Positions 22,194 through 37,199 of a stretch of 64,000 bases of DNA are shown here, piece after piece. The notes under the pieces were generated by a model. It was not told where the DNA came from and ran no database searches. It was given only the letters and a program-made list of their open reading frames with translations. Each line of letters begins with the position of its first letter. Position 1 is the stretch's first letter. Location: contig CM024191.1 in NCBI GenBank assembly GCA_013433145.1, positions 4,852,501 to 4,916,500 of the forward strand, given 5' to 3'. Made by a program: the position numbers and the translations under genes. Source of the stretch: Ascaris suum (Eukaryota; Nematoda; Chromadorea; Rhabditida; Ascarididae).

Positions 22194-25100
22194 CTGAAAA
22201 AAATGTCAATTATTGTGCCAAAAGCCTAAACGTGCGGCTGTCCTTGCGGCATTTCACCGTATCGCCATAGCGAATTATAAAACATGTTCAAGCCTCGTGC
22301 GTTGTATAGTACATGAGAAAGCTTTCTTAATTTCACATAAGAAAAGCATCTTATAAAATCTTTTATCACTTCATCTTATGCAAATGCAACATTCAATATG
22401 CCTCATTAGGATATATTCAAAGCCTCACTCAATATTTCATTAAAATTTCGTGTTGAAATTCGAGCGAAATTATCTAACAATAAGAGTAAAGTGCTGCGCT
22501 CTTCTCCCAAATTCCATATTTTATCGATTTATTTTATTTTCATCATTTTATCGAGGTAGCTTTTGTGATTTTCTTTCAGATATTATCGGATAGGTAGACA
22601 AAATATGCGCATAAATATGATGCTGCGTAGCAATACACTTTTTGAGAATATCTTCAAAAAAGCGATAAAAATTTCATTCGGATTTTCGCACTTACAAATT
22701 CAAAAGAATTGTGATATGTTGCACCGTCGCATAACGATTTCGACCTTAAATACCCGATCACTCTTCCGCCTCGTTTCCCCTTTTGATGAATAAGTGGGCT
22801 TGGAGAATGAATATCATGAAACGTGCTGAAGAGAGTGGAGGGGACGAACTTCCAGAATTGTGAAAATTGTGAAGGGGTACCCTCAATGGAAGGGTTTATT
22901 CGGTAATAATCGTTAGCTTTTTTTTTTCTGGCGGCTGCAATTTTCTGTATAAATATGTGAAGGCGTAACCGAATTCATGGTTTCGGCTATTTGATGAGGA
23001 GTTGTGTTCATCAAACTCAGCATACCTTCTAACCAAAATGTTCTGAAATCTACGTAGGTGGCGGGCGGAGAAGAGAAGGTTGGAAAACTCGAAAAATCAT
23101 CCAGTTCTTAAGGCCAATAATATAATGCATTCATAACGCGTCCAAATACTTCATCGTTATGATCACCGAACCAATCCCAATGTTCTAGAGTCTAATCTTC
23201 TAAAACAATATTTCGGATTTAAATCGCTGTGTCGAATAACTTAGCAGTTGGATCCCAATTCACGTAAACCCGTTGCACCTCAATGCAATATGTTGCACTT
23301 CTGCACGTGATACTACTCGTATCCATAATTTGCTCGCATTAGAAACCGTTTTCGCCATAGACATTTCAATTTCACACATTGTTTTTGGTGTTTTTTTCTC
23401 ACACGCTCATATGGGCCTACTTTGTTAACCTATGTCGATTGCTTCAAACGAGTGTAGATTGTTGATGCAACGCTTTTATACTACCTGAATACCCTTTTGT
23501 TTTTCATGATTTATTCGCATAAACGTTATATGTTTGCTTTAGAGCTCTTGAAGTTAAGATAAGCAGAAGCCTACAAGTATACCGATGCATACTGATGCCC
23601 GTTGCTCGTTCGACTTTGAAACTGGACATCTCGATTGAAGCATTTTACTGGTATTCATGAGATGAAATTGTTATCATCACAAATACACAGGTAGGAACGT
23701 CGATCTAGGACAAAATTCAGTCCCGATACAGATTGTAGCCGAACTTAATGCTAAACCCCTGAAACTTTTTGTTTCCTTGCAAAAGCTGAAGTTACATAAA
23801 ATGAGGCACTCCTACTTCCCGACTTTTCCAACGTTTGCACTGTTAGATGTAATAACGGGGAGCATACCTAATACCCCTTTGTATATCCCTTTGTTATATG
23901 TACGCAATCATCTGTATCTTTTCACCACTGTTTTCAAAATTTGATGAGATAACTAAAGTTGACGGAAAAAACGAACTTTTCACAACGTTGGTCAGGCAAC
24001 ATTTTCTGATGCTTTTATGTTCTCTCATTAGAAGTAAGAAGTATGCATTACTGTGGCATTATGTTGTTCTTCTGTGTTAATATTAACGGGCGGTTAAAAC
24101 TTTCGAAAGTCTCATAATGAGTTCAGTAGGCAAGTTCGACCATGATGAAATCATTCAAAAAGAAAGTTTATCTGAGGTGAAATAAAAGCCTACTTCTATA
24201 TGCTATTCCCACCTCAGAAGAGCGACTGTCGCAATAATTTCGAGCATATTCGAGATCGAACGATCGAAGACGAATCGGCGACCGTATGCCGGAAATTGCA
24301 TCCGAAAGCTTTGATTACTAAATGTGTTATAAGACGACATAACATTGGCTATAAAATGAATTTGTTTGTGCCTCGGTAAAGTTTTATTTGCCAAATTGTT
24401 TCTCGGATCGCATTTTAACAAGAGAAATGTTGAAAACAACAAACTCTCCTAGCAAAGGTCAAAATTTATTGCCACATTAAGAAAATCCCTACGATTGTGA
24501 ATGCAGCAAAATCGGGAGAAAAATAGGGCACTTAGCGGAGTTCCAAGTTTTAGCGCCTAATTTTACGATTCGTTTTGGCGCAAACAATAGCACAGGTGGA
24601 TTAAAAAAATCGACAATTATCCGACGTGTTGAAGATTTTGATCGTCTCCGCGTCGACTGTGATGCCTAATCACTACTGTAGATGGATCAAAAAACGACGA
24701 ACACATGAACGCTCACAAAGTGCAAACGGAGTCAACAACTTTAGCTATCGGCATGCCTCAGCATTTCCACCTCAGTTCTTTCACATGGTAGCTTCTACAG
24801 GATTCCGCTGAGCGCGTCCAACGTCGCAAAAACCCAAAATCAGCAACAACAACAACAATAACCAGAACTAGTAGACATTACGAACATATAGTGGCAACCT
24901 GATAAGGGTGTGAACGAATTCCCCAATCTCTCCCCCCCCCCCCCTCCCCCCTGCTTTTCAAAAAAACGATAGTAGTGTACGAGCAATCCCCCAAAGCAAA
25001 TATGGAAATCACTAGTGCCTTGTCCGCTGTATCCATTTTCACGATCGTCGCATCCAGACCATCATTCTTCAGTCGCCATCGTCTATCTAATGGCCGCTAA

Positions 25101-27448
25101 TTGTGTCTGGTCTACCCGTTCATTCCTTTACCTATCAGAAATTCCTCCCAGAACATCGAACCTGATACTGAACTCCACAGTTGATCTCATCAGACCAATA
25201 CCTCCATCCCCTCGGAAATGATTCATGGAATCTCTCAACAATGTCGAATGAACCGAACTTCATCATTCTATAGTCATGCTTTAAAAAAAAGAAATGAAAG
25301 TTCCTAATGGGCGAATTAAAATCGACAAATTATATGCCAAGTAGAAAAACTATTAAAGTTGAAGAGTGCCTCAATGCCAGCAAAAAAAGGGAAAGAAATT
25401 TTCCTTTCAAATGAGATGAAAATCAAAAAGAAATTTTGGATAGAGCGATTTCAAAACCGATAACAATACACTATTAATCATTTGTAATAAACATTTCACG
25501 AACAAAAACTTTAATGCATCCATAAAAACAATGATGCTAGACCACCTCTTTAGCAAGAAGTGCAGCAATTTAAACAAGTTGAGAAAACGCATTTGCATAT
25601 TGATTTTCGTAGATTAGATCAGTGCATAGAAAGTAATATTAGTGTTCACTGCGACTGTTAGATCGGATCGCCGGAAGGTGTAAGTAATAAATACCTTAGA
25701 ACTCATTTATAACTTCATACACACCTTGATTCCGAACTTTATCCTTGGCGTACTTTCCAATTCGTTTATTTGAATTTGAACGATTCATGTATATGAAGCC
25801 ATGTACGGTTTTTCCTTGTGAGCTGCTGTGTATGCACTAGGCATTCTGCACTTCATAATATCACCGAGCGTGATGCACCTTCGTGCTTTGACGCTCTCAT
25901 TTGTCTAGGTCCACTGAGCTGTCATCTTGAAGCCCTTTAGGAATCCCACTCCTGCAGCCGTTAAATTGCTTCTTCTTAAGGTTGTTCTCCAACGTCTTTT
26001 CCAAGACCAATTCTGGACTCCCTCATGGGAATTTTCATGAGCTCAATGATGTCTTATGTTTGTCACTAAAAAAAAGTCCTTTGACCAGGTGGAAGAGTTG
26101 TCTTATGTTTGGCGTTATTGTATTTCAGTAGCAGTTATCAGCAGTACAGTCTTAGCGTAGCATATTATACACTGCGACAACAGATCCGACGCTACACTAT
26201 TTTCATTTAAAGGTTTTAAAAAGTGGTAGGTCCCCTCAAAGACCGAGGACCGACCCCCATAAAAACTGACTCATGAAACGGTCGTGAGGAGTTGGGAACA
26301 TTTAAGAAACACTGCATATCTTAAGGCTCAATGAGTTGCGCACTGAAAACACATGTCTGCTGGCGTTTACTGAAAACTGAACACTACGGAATGATTCAGG
26401 ATCATCTGACATTTTCTAAATCGGAGCCGCTCGAGAAGTCCATAATTTACAGCACGTCTAATGTACGCAATATCGAGAAAAGAGATGATTTTTTTGCGTA
26501 TTAGGGAAACGACATCAATGAGGCTTCTGTGGAGCAGAACGCAGGTGAATGGCAGGGCGACGCGGAGAGAACAGCAATTAGTAACATTATGATAACTCCT
26601 GAACTTATTGTTCTATACTGACGTTGCAGAGCAACAGCTTTAAAATATTTTACTGAATCATGCACATCATCTCTCCTACTTCTGCCTCTCTTGTTGAGTC
26701 CTCGTCCACGGTTTCCGGCAGTTCTGCTGGGTCGGGGTTGTCTTCTATTCCTCTTCTCAATTTCAATGGTTGGAAAATATTAAAAAATGTGCATCTTATA
26801 GGTTGCGTGATGCAGCGATGTCTGCTTGCGCAACCTGGCTTGGATCACTATATAGGCCGGTCTATTTTGGATTGTAGTTTTTATGCATCCTTAACATTTC
26901 CTGCGCCTGCATAAATTTCCATGTGCAAGGAGCATTTTGGCGACGTCGTGTCCGTGCATAGGTTTGCCTATATACATATGTCTGTTTGTTCTGTGGCTGT
27001 GGCTTCAGCTCGCAAACCAATGAATGTGAATGAAACTTTTCAAAATTTTCTACCTGCTTGAGAGGAAAGAGGATTTCAATACAACTTAGCGTGTAGAAGC
27101 AGTTGACTGACCAGTGTTTGCATGCAGTTTTGCTGTTGAATCATCACATTTATGATCTCCGTTCCTCAACGATGAATTTTCGTGACTTTGTTATCAGTCT
27201 AGACTATGCAATAAGGAACAATCATAATGTGTTCCAAAAACGCAACCTGAGGTTTCATGTCTATGAGTTTCCCCTTCAATTTTTTTAAGCTGGCTGTCCC
27301 CACGGCACTGCATTGAGAATTGGGAAGAAATTTGATGGGCAGTAGGATTGACAGGTGCAGGGAGAAAAGAGGAATATTATGATTTTGAGCTATCCAAAAA
27401 TCAAGCTAGAGAAGTTCTTATATGAGAAAAGAATCTGATAAGACATAG
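22194..27448. other. Intergenic region, no gene recognised
   Basis: A/T-rich with occasional GC-richer patches (22790-22880, 25880-26060, 26520-26560). There is a C run at 24932-24944 and a short CAA repeat near 24844-24858. Open frames of 60-84 codons show no motif and no clear splice bounds. Confidence 0.4.
24932..24944 (+). repeat. Poly(C) run, 13 nt
   Basis: Thirteen C, then T and six more C. Confidence 0.9.
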
Positions 27449-27919
27449 CTATATCTCAGAGTTGAGTGGTTTTAACGAAAAACCTACAAGGCCTTTAGGA
27501 AAATGTAATAGAGGTGTTTTATCGAAAAAGCTTAACGTGGATCTGGGAAAGTTCTTCGATGGCGGAAGGAAGGGAGAGAAGGCAATCTCAACTGCCTCGT
27601 GTTGGAGTTCAATGTTCCTTATGAGGCAAAGATTGCGGCGAAACTCGATATATGAGCTGGAAAATGCTGACTGAGAGCTTTTGGCTAATTCTGTGGCCCT
27701 ATTTAACCTCCAGAAACGTATAAGCGGTGGTGGTGGGCGATAAATAATATGAGCTTTATTTGCGGAACGTGCACCTTGGATCTCCAGAATTCTATTATGG
27801 TATTCTATTGTGGCGAGACATTTTCTTCGACACCCTTCCGATGCTGACTTCGTTCGCGCCAATCCGTCGCAATATTCACTACTTTCAAAACCATCTGCAT
27901 ATCCATGACCAGATTATCT
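27449..27919 (-). other. Long unassigned open frame
   Basis: Open for about 157 codons on the minus strand, from just after a TAA near 27919 to TAG at 27451-27449, in a GC-richer block. The translation starts SGHGYADGFESSEYCDG and is basic and hydrophobic later; no domain is recognised. There is no ATG near the 5' end and no good acceptor, so a gene is not shown. A plus-strand frame (27760-28053) overlaps part of it. It may be a decayed mobile-element fragment. Confidence 0.2.
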
Positions 27920-28053
27920 CTTCATTATGTCGTGATGTCGTAGGAAGTCGCACGTCCGGATCTCAGTTTGACGGTTCGAGCGAAAGGCACCGATCCGAAA
28001 AGTTTCAGCATTCAATCTCGCAAGCCTCAATTGCAAAGTGTCGTGCTTCCTGA

Positions 28054-31000
28054 GCAGCCTCTGCTCTCAGCTGCCTGGATCTTAGTTTCTTTCGACTAGA
28101 TAACCTTTCGAGGTTAGAGGCGGTCAAGTTTTAAGACCACCGATGACAACTAGATTGTTGATGTGATATGTCGTGATCAAAAGCGCTTGAGAGAGTGTGC
28201 CCATAGCGAAACGTTGCAACAGTGGAATGGCGTCACAAAGTTTGTCGACAAGCTTTCAGAGTTATCAACCCGATGCGAGCATAAATAAATAGGAAAAATG
28301 TGTAAATGGCGTTTGTTTGTCGGCGCCCTCTTCGTAATGCATCTTCACTGCGCGCCTCATAATTTCCATTTTCGCTTCATTGTGATGCACTCATGTATAA
28401 TCAATTAAAATATTCACTATTTTCTGCGTCTATCATTTATTCTCATCTATTCATATTTCTTCGTTCGCCATTCGACTGCGGCCGTTCGCACATTTCCCAA
28501 CTCAAAATCACATTCCATTTTAGCCCGTTTCCTTCGATTATGACTCCAATGAAGATATTAGTGAGTGCTTCTGAGGGTTTTTGGCAGCTGTTTTTAATTT
28601 CATCATTTATGCGTGCAACGATGAGGAACGAAAACAGGAGGAAGGTAGAGATATGAATTTTCGAAACTTATACTGATGTCTTGGTCAGTATTGTTGTCGG
28701 TGTCATTTTCTACATGATATAATAGCATTCATTGTCAGCGTCATCAATTCATATTATAAGCTCGCTTGTTGGCTATTCTCCTTAGCTGCAAATTATTTTC
28801 ATATGTTTTGATCGTTACGCTATCATCTTCTGCGGTATCGACACTCATCTCTTACAAATATGTTCAAAAATTCTTGGCGCTGAGCAACGCTAACCGCCAA
28901 CCACAGCGTCGAAATTAGAGATGCTAGCTTATCTTTGCAGAAAACTTTAGTAACTTTCTGTGTGACGTTATTGTGTCGTTGCAATTCAACACTTCAGAAA
29001 GAACTACGCCTTTCTCTTGATCGCTTTTTGAAGCCATTGTCTATGCGTTTACTGAATTTTGCACACTTTTCAACGCTATCATTTCCACATTGCTTTGCAG
29101 ATAAAAATAAATTTTGATATTTTGGAGTTGTGTGCTTCCTCTTCCAATGATATAAAATTATGAAGCATATATAGATAATATGGGCAGATTTAAGTTGACT
29201 ATTTAGAACTCATTCGATACGTCAAATCATTTCTGCACGTTCATTATCAACATGGTTTAGAGACGATGAATAATTAAATGTCGCCGGATTTTTTTTCCAC
29301 TGGCCTCATGAATTTCTACAGAAGAGTTTCCGGTGAGATGTTTAGCGCATTGGCGAGAAGGTGATCCATTTGTCTTTAGACTCCTCCGAGAATTCGCATT
29401 TGCAGGGCGCATTATGGAAACATTCCGCCTTGCTTATGTATCTGAGATCTTTTTGTTTGTCTGTTCAGTGCGCACAGCTTGAGAACCACTGGAGCTAAAA
29501 GTCTAACCACATACTGTAGGTCACACTCTCCGAGTTGTTTGGTGAATAGGGTCTACACGATGTTGATGTTCCCCAGTAGCGTTATAGATGATCCATCAAC
29601 TTCGAAAGGAATTATAGCTACTTCAACGGATCCGACAAGCACGTATATTTTTCCTTCAGTTAGATTCTCACTTGGCTTCATTAGAAACATCAAAAGAACC
29701 TGTTTTTAGGAAGAGTCGAGTCATTTAAGATTTGCTTATTTATTGCTTATTGGTAACACTTATAAAATCAACTGCACATATGTATCGAATACAAAGTCGA
29801 GTCATACTAGCTTCATGGAAATATTTTCCAACCTGTCTTGATCGTTGAAATGAGCTCATCACTTGATGATAATTTATTGTGTTAGTTGGCCCCCTCAGTG
29901 AATTGCAAAAGCGAATATCGCGCCAACGATTCCGCCGGCATGCTTCTTTGCTTATGACGCATTTTTGCAAACGCAAAACGAATTATGGCGACATCGCGTC
30001 TGCGCTTTCATATATATGTATGTATATATGTACGCGTACATGCGTGTATGTATATGTATGTGTACGTGTGTATGTATGTGTGAAAGAATGTATGTGTTTA
30101 TGTGTCCGTGTATTTTTATGTGCGCACATGTGACTGTTGGCCTTTATGGCAGCCTTAACCAGAGAACTACTCAAGCTTTTAACAGATGTTATCTAGCTCT
30201 CTCAACATTAACTTATAGTTACCAAGCGAATTTAGAAGCATTTTGCAATTTAGAAGCATAGAAGCATCCTCATTTTTTACCGGTCGGGTCGCGAAAAACG
30301 AATTTTTTGTTGGAGCTGTTGGGCGAACTAAAACGTTGTTTAACTGTTTTGCTTATCGAAATGTCTATTAGGAATTCGTTAAAAGCGCATATCATGTTAA
30401 CTATTCTAGAAAGTTCCCCCAATTGCTTTTCTCACGTACTTTTTCCCACCTGTACTATTTTTAGTGGGAAAGCTTTGGTTGTTTCATAGTTGAGTTTGAA
30501 GAGTAAGCTCATTCCGTCGATGCCGCAAATCCAAAAATCCATTTCTTTGAGAATCGATTAGATAGACATCCTTAAGCACCTTTCAAACAACATCCAAATT
30601 TCAATAACACTCCTCGTATCGTTTAAAACCGTCAACGATTTTCAGCAAAAATACATTACATCTTTTAAATCGTCTTGAGATGTTTTCAACAATTGTCCAT
30701 CTTTTCTAAGATTTTCAACGCAAAAAACCCCCAAAAGGTGCTGCCATTCATTGCTTGCGGCAATTTTCATCGCCAATAAGCTGCTCAACTAAGTATGATG
30801 TCGCTATGAATAAATTTTCCATTGTCTCGTCGTTCAAGAGGCGTATGCACGATTGGTTCAATGCTCGAGTATATGTGCTCATAAAAGCGACATACGGAAC
30901 TCATCGGCATAAAGCATTATGATGATTTTTTTTTCTACCGTCTTCGGCGCTCTAACATAAAACACATTGCACTAAGGAGTTCATTGCATAATATACGGTA

Positions 31001-31229
31001 GATGTGAGAATGCGCGCTTATCGCCTTTTAAACATAGCGGCGCTTTATTTGTGAAGCGTTTGAAGCTCAAAGCTAGCAAAAGTTATACGTGTGAGCCGCA
31101 CTCAATACGAATAATGCACTGGTCATTACGACTGTTCTGGTTGCCGGCATTCGCAAACTTTTTCAAATTTCATCGCATTTCTCTTCGAATGGTACTGTCC
31201 ATTAATCGAGTGGACACTGAAAATTAAAT
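28054..31229. other. Intergenic region
   Basis: GC-richer until about 28260, then A/T-rich. It contains a degenerate alternating purine-pyrimidine (TG/TA) tract at 30011-30132. Open frames there come from the repeat or lack motifs. Confidence 0.4.
30011..30132. repeat. Degenerate TG/TA tract
   Basis: About 120 nt of alternating purine-pyrimidine sequence made of TATG, TGTA and TGTG units, with CGCG-containing steps. The open frames over it are repeat artefacts. Confidence 0.85.
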
Positions 31230-31303
31230 ATCGTAGACAATCGTAGACAAAATCAATCGTAGACAAAATCAATCGTAGACAAAATCAATCGTAGACAAAA
31301 TCA
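31230..31303. repeat. 16-bp minisatellite, 4 full units
   Basis: The unit ATCGTAGACAAAATCA occurs four times without change (31240-31303), preceded by a truncated 10-nt copy (31230-31239). Confidence 0.97.
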
Positions 31304-34300
31304 AGCACGAAAGCAATAATTATAGTTTGCTTCATCAAGATTACATGTAGAGCACAATATTTTGCGACGTAAAGCTTGATGGGTGTTGAACACCTCGAAT
31401 GAAATTTGAATGCGAAATTTTCACAATCCGCTATATCAAGCATTCGCAGCTAAAGACACATGAAAGCCGAATTCATCGCTTCTGCGTACGGAGACAGCAC
31501 GTGACGATCCTATGTTTTTTTTTTTCTGACTAGACCTGTGAGATAAGGTTTCAGCGAGAAGGTGAGGAAAGTTAAGGGTCATTAAGGACATGTGTTATTT
31601 CAAGGATAAGATCACGTCTAAGACTTTTTAAAGGATGTTTAATGTTTCCATTGTGTATTAACAATTTTCTCGATCCTAGTGCCCATAATTAATCGCATAT
31701 AGAAGTTTTGTTCACAGTTGATCGATGGGGAATGTTGTTGCTAGTCTTCAACTGGATTCAGCAATTTCCTAGTGCATATGTTTCTAGTGTAGGCCTTTGA
31801 AAAGAAGAAAACTAATGCGCGAATCGAATTTTCCACATTTTCGCTCTTAAGAAACGAATTTCCGAATGCTTCTAAAATCAGCGTTCGCTATCCTCAAAAA
31901 CAAATTGAAAAACACATCAGTGAGAAATTTACGATCGGTACTCTTTTGTGTTTTGGTCTATGAGGCCAACCCATTACTCAAATTTCTTTTTTTTTTTTTT
32001 TGCAGTGGGCGCCTAAAAGGTTATGCTACAAAGTTTTACAAATGCATCAGTAACCCTTAAAAGATATGCGCAGCCAAAACCATAGTGGAGTTTCTGAAAG
32101 TATCGGTTATATTTGCTGAATACAATCACCGTCGCTTGATAGCTAATGAGTTGAAATTATCAGAAAGGCGCCCACACAACGACATCGGATCGCCGTCGTG
32201 GTAATTGTTTATAAAAGTCTATGAAACAGCATAAATGAAGAATCATTTCAAAGGAGGTCGCATGTGTCAATGTGAATTTTTCAGCTTCTCTCATTGTAAA
32301 ATGCGAAAAAATTATCAAACATAATCCCTGTTTTAAATTAGTTGCTTAATTCCTAATTATTATAGAGAGCCATAGGAAAACGCTCTAACTCAAATATTAC
32401 TTCCTAATTAAACTCCACAGTGCATTGCTATTATACCCTAAGAGCCAGTCTGATTGCTAATAATTTGAAATATTCCACTGTGTAGTGGTACAAACGTGCA
32501 ATATAGATCGATAGCAGCTAAATCGGCTAATACGCCAATAGTTGAATATCATGTGGAAAAATTGCTCTTCCGAGACCCTTGAATTAGTCGGCAAGGAAAA
32601 GAGTTTGCGGTACTCTCCATCGATTGCTCCCAGATGCGGGAGTCAGTTTTTTCTTTTTTAAATAAAGAGATTAGAGGAGGTTTTTTAGACATTTTGAAAA
32701 CATCGCTGTTCAGTACTATTCATTAAATACGATAAACCATAAATCTCAAAGATTTTCTAGATCAGATGGTTGAACTTTTTACTACAGTAATAGAACGGCA
32801 TCAACGAAACAAGTAATTCCAGTGTTTTCTTTGGCTAACGTATCGCTGCGTTTTGATTAAATCTGTTATATTTCATTTCTTCACTACTCGTACTCATTGT
32901 GATTACAAATATTAACGGACGCAATTTTTTTCATAGGCACATGAAATAACCGAAAAAACTCAACTAAGACAACTTCACAACTTAGATACCACATTTCTTT
33001 AATATAATATATTCCGTTAACTATTAACCACTTGTCTGTCCATTCGATTTAAGATGAACTTATGAGTAACATTGAAGACGCACATGTTCTCGATTTAAAC
33101 TCTCATCCCTCCCCCTTATGAAATTTGGTTTCTCTGCTGGAACGCATTGCAAAAGTGCGCCTCATTTTTCTTCCTTGTTTTTTTTTTCGATCGTAACTGC
33201 TTCCTTTTGCAACTCGTTTCGTTAAAATTGCCTAGTCGCAATTTTCTATTTATGCTATTCGATTTGTTTGTGTGCTTCACGTTACACATTGTTTAATGCT
33301 TCCTTCAATCCAAAACACCCACATACACTGCCCTTTGATGTGTTGGCATTTTTAGCAGCTTTTCGACATTGATTCCCACTCTCCTCTTTACTCTATCAAT
33401 TAGCACCAATAACGGTCTTTTGCCATGACGGAATTCAAGTGAGTGATTAATGCTTAATAGGCCGTTGTTCCACTAAATGGGATCGAAATCGCACCAGGTG
33501 CCCAGTCCAAGCTCGGTAGTCAGGCGCCTATGCCATTTGGATACGCACCCACTAGCATATTATTTTATCCAATTATTCCGTGTTTATTGGAGCTCTACCT
33601 AAATTATTTGTTGCAACCCATTATCAATCCCATTAAAATATGTACGAAAGTTCCAAAATTCGGCGCAACCCTCACCCCCACCCCCCCCTACCACTCCAGA
33701 TGTCTCAAAAAATTCGTTGGTACTAGGTGATATATTTTAATAAGAGGAGGCATTTTGTTAGACGAATTTTGTGAGCGTCTTTATAACTCGATGAACTTTT
33801 GTTAGTGTATACATTGAGTGGTGTGAAATTGAAACGCTCTTCTATGGCTTCGAACAGCAATTTACAGCGACAATATGAATATGCAAATGAAGCACCATCA
33901 ATGTTATTGTTATTACTCCCCGTGACGACAGCGTTGCGTCTCCCATAGCGGCGCGCTCCGCTTTTCCAGCTGAGTGCTTTTTGTTGGTATTCGTCCTTTT
34001 ATGGTGGATCGATCGCCGCCTCCGATGCTTTTCCGCACCGTATCTATCCTCACACAACATAAATGCATACCAATCGGTAGCACATGCAACCAACTATCAG
34101 TTGCATCATCGCTGTTGTTTAGATGACACAGATGCACATACACACATACACACGCAGACGCATATCAAGTTAAACAGTGATAACCTGCTGAGAAGTTGAA
34201 CGAAGCATGATGCGAACATAGACAAGGGAGCTTTTCATCGTTTCACAAACTGAGCAAAGATATCAACTCGTGTTACAAATTTTCTATGTCCATTTCAAGT

Positions 34301-37199
34301 GCTGATTAGAAAGTATAATTGGCAATAATTAGAATTTTATAAGACAATAGGATTTTAACAATGTATCTGAGAATGTATATATTCAAGAGCTATATTAAAC
34401 GTGAAACAGATTAATGAAGACGTAAAGCAGCTTGTTATAACTACCACATCATTTCGGTGTTGGCTCACCGTTGCAGTAATGCATCTCATTTATTCAGTTA
34501 ATTTTGCATACTCTCATCTAATTTTGCAAAGTCTTAGCTGATTTTGGAAAGTATGTGCGATATAGGTTTAGCGATTGTGAAAAATGGATAATACTCACTG
34601 CCTTTATTTTTATCTTTATTCCACAATGTTGATGCATTTCCACGAATCTTGAAAGACACTTTCGCACGTCTCACTGAATAAACCAAGCAAACCATTTCTC
34701 AATCGATGTAACGGTTAAGCGCATATCGAAAACTTTGAGGTGTATTTACATTATAAAATGCAATTTTCTGCAGGTGAAATGCTTAAAATTTTGCTAAAAT
34801 CATTACTCTGTAGTGAATGCACTCATTGAAATGTGTAATTTCGTTGATAGTCATAGACCTCTAATATAGACGCATATTTTCGTATCACCGATATGCTTAT
34901 GCTTAATTATTGCTATCGGATTGGAAAGCGAACACTTCAAAAATGCACCACCGACGAAATTGCCTAAAAGTTTAGGAAGTGATTCGTCGTTGAGAGATGA
35001 ATGAATTGATTTTGGCGTAAGAAAATATCCGAAAAGCATCTTTAAAAGGTTTCATTGATGTGAATGAATAACTGCTAATCTTGAGGTGCCAAAAGAAGAA
35101 TGCCATTGCATCATAGAGAATTGCTGCACTATTTACCGCTAAAATCAATCAACAGCGGTGATTATCATTTTTCCTCATTTTTTCATAAGTATAGATAGTA
35201 GCATATGAACGTCAGATTAATTCTGTTGATTTACTTTAAATTTCGACGTTTCAGGAATGAGACAATGTTGGAAAATTCCTGCTATGGATATAGGAAATTC
35301 ACTCTATGAAAGGTCTATGTTGGAGTAGTTTCACTTAGCAGGTTACTTTTTAAATGATTACAACGATGACTTTTAACAGTTGTGAGACCCAACAAAACAG
35401 AACGTTTCTGTAATATGTTCTCTGTTATCGACCATGTGAAGCATTGCATTGGGTAATATTTCTTGGTTAAATCCAAATTTTCACGATTTCACGATATAGG
35501 CCTTAACCATCATGCAGAGTGATTTTTGAAAAGAAATATCACAGCATATACTCACCACCTAAAGGTTAAGAAGGGTATCTCGCATTCACTTTTTGTTGAT
35601 TACCTTCTTCTTTCTCTTCTTTGCCAGCAACAGATGCGAACATCAATTTGTATACGAAATAACGATGCCAATTTTTTAAAGGCAAATGAAGAAAAAATTA
35701 TGCAGATTATTTAAATTTTGCATTAGTGAAGTGTGAAATAGATCCGAAGGATGGAAAGCCTGTTCAAGAGTTGCAAATTATTGCACGTCTCAGACATTAT
35801 TACGTGTAGGTGGTTGGACTTGCTTACAACGAAAATTCTTCGAAAAAGTTGTTAGCGATTATGTGAGCGCATTTGTTTGCTTCGAGAAGACGATGAGGAG
35901 CCGAAATCACGAACGCGAGCAATGTGAGCATTGGTAATAGAATGTGCACAGATCACATTTCACGTCGGCTAATTTCATACCGGAAACGAGAGCACAACGA
36001 AATATGGTGCAAGTACACACAGACACACACAGACACGCATACGCACATACACACAAGCACACAATGATGTTTGGGGAGGTGAGTTTGAGTAGTTGGAAAG
36101 CGCAGCGGAAATCCACGAGCAATTTTGGCTGAGCGAGTGGACCCACTCCAGATTGCGTCTTAATAAAGCGAGGCTTAATTTAATCACCGCAGCGCCAACG
36201 TGCAAAAGTGTCGCTTAAAGCGCGTTACGGAACGATGTGGCAGCAATGGGTCAATTATGTGCACACATTGACCCCATCGCATCTGCGCGATTTATTCAAT
36301 TCCACTCAAAACTTACAACTTGTTGACGCTCCTCGCTGAGCAGCAATTCAATTAGCTAAATCGGCGACGACCTTTTCGCCACCCTAGCCGTGGTTCTTTA
36401 CCGTTCTCTTTCCTAACTTTTCGTTTCTCATTTCATTAAATTTGTTTGTCTTTCTTTGCATTTGCTGTTTTTTATGCGTCATCACTAATCGATTGCCAAT
36501 ATATTCAACACCGTATTCTAAAATTTTCTGTGAGTTTTAAATCTTTATAAACTTGAATTGTTATCACGATTGGACGTAAAGGAAGATTCTAGACCTCAAT
36601 GAAGACGTGGCGAAACTCATTTTCTTCTGCTTTTGATTGAACTGTAGCTTTTCTTTGGACCCACATCGAATATCATTATAGTTTTTTCCTTGAGTTGTCC
36701 ACAATAGCTTCCCTTAAACTGTTTCTTTGTATATTCGCTAGTGCATTGAATGCTTTATCGCAATTTGGGAGTATGTCTTTCTGTGCCATCATATCTGTCA
36801 TTTTCATTTGCATTTTTTTTTCACATGTATTGACCTTTTTAGTCGAAGGATTGCCCGTGTTTATTTGTGTATTACCAAGTTTACTTCTATACTGGCATGA
36901 GTAAGTTGTTAATATATGTAATGGGTTTGACGTTCGATACATATGACAAGTTGAAAATTGCAAAGGTAAACATCATATTGCATGTTTCACCACCGATATA
37001 ATTATCTATCTTTTGTACATTATTCTTTCCTGTCTTATATCATCTTCCCAACTAAAGCATTCTTACGATTTCATACGAATAATAAATTTCATTAATGAAC
37101 TAATGCAGACGGCTGCTGATTGAGAACAGTCTCGCCATTAAGGGGAAATGTGTGATAGCGGTTATATTCCGAATGTGGCTAGCAAATTGTTTGCTGCAA
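31304..37199. other. Intergenic region, no gene recognised
   Basis: A/T-rich. A strong acceptor-like T run plus GCAG at about 31986-32006 (plus strand) is followed by only 17 codons before a stop. CA-rich tracts lie at 34133-34164 and 36014-36063. A GC-richer patch at 36110-36380 could be regulatory. No coding region is supported. Confidence 0.4.
36014..36063. repeat. Degenerate CA tract
   Basis: ACAC/AGACAC/GCATAC units for about 50 nt. Confidence 0.85.
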
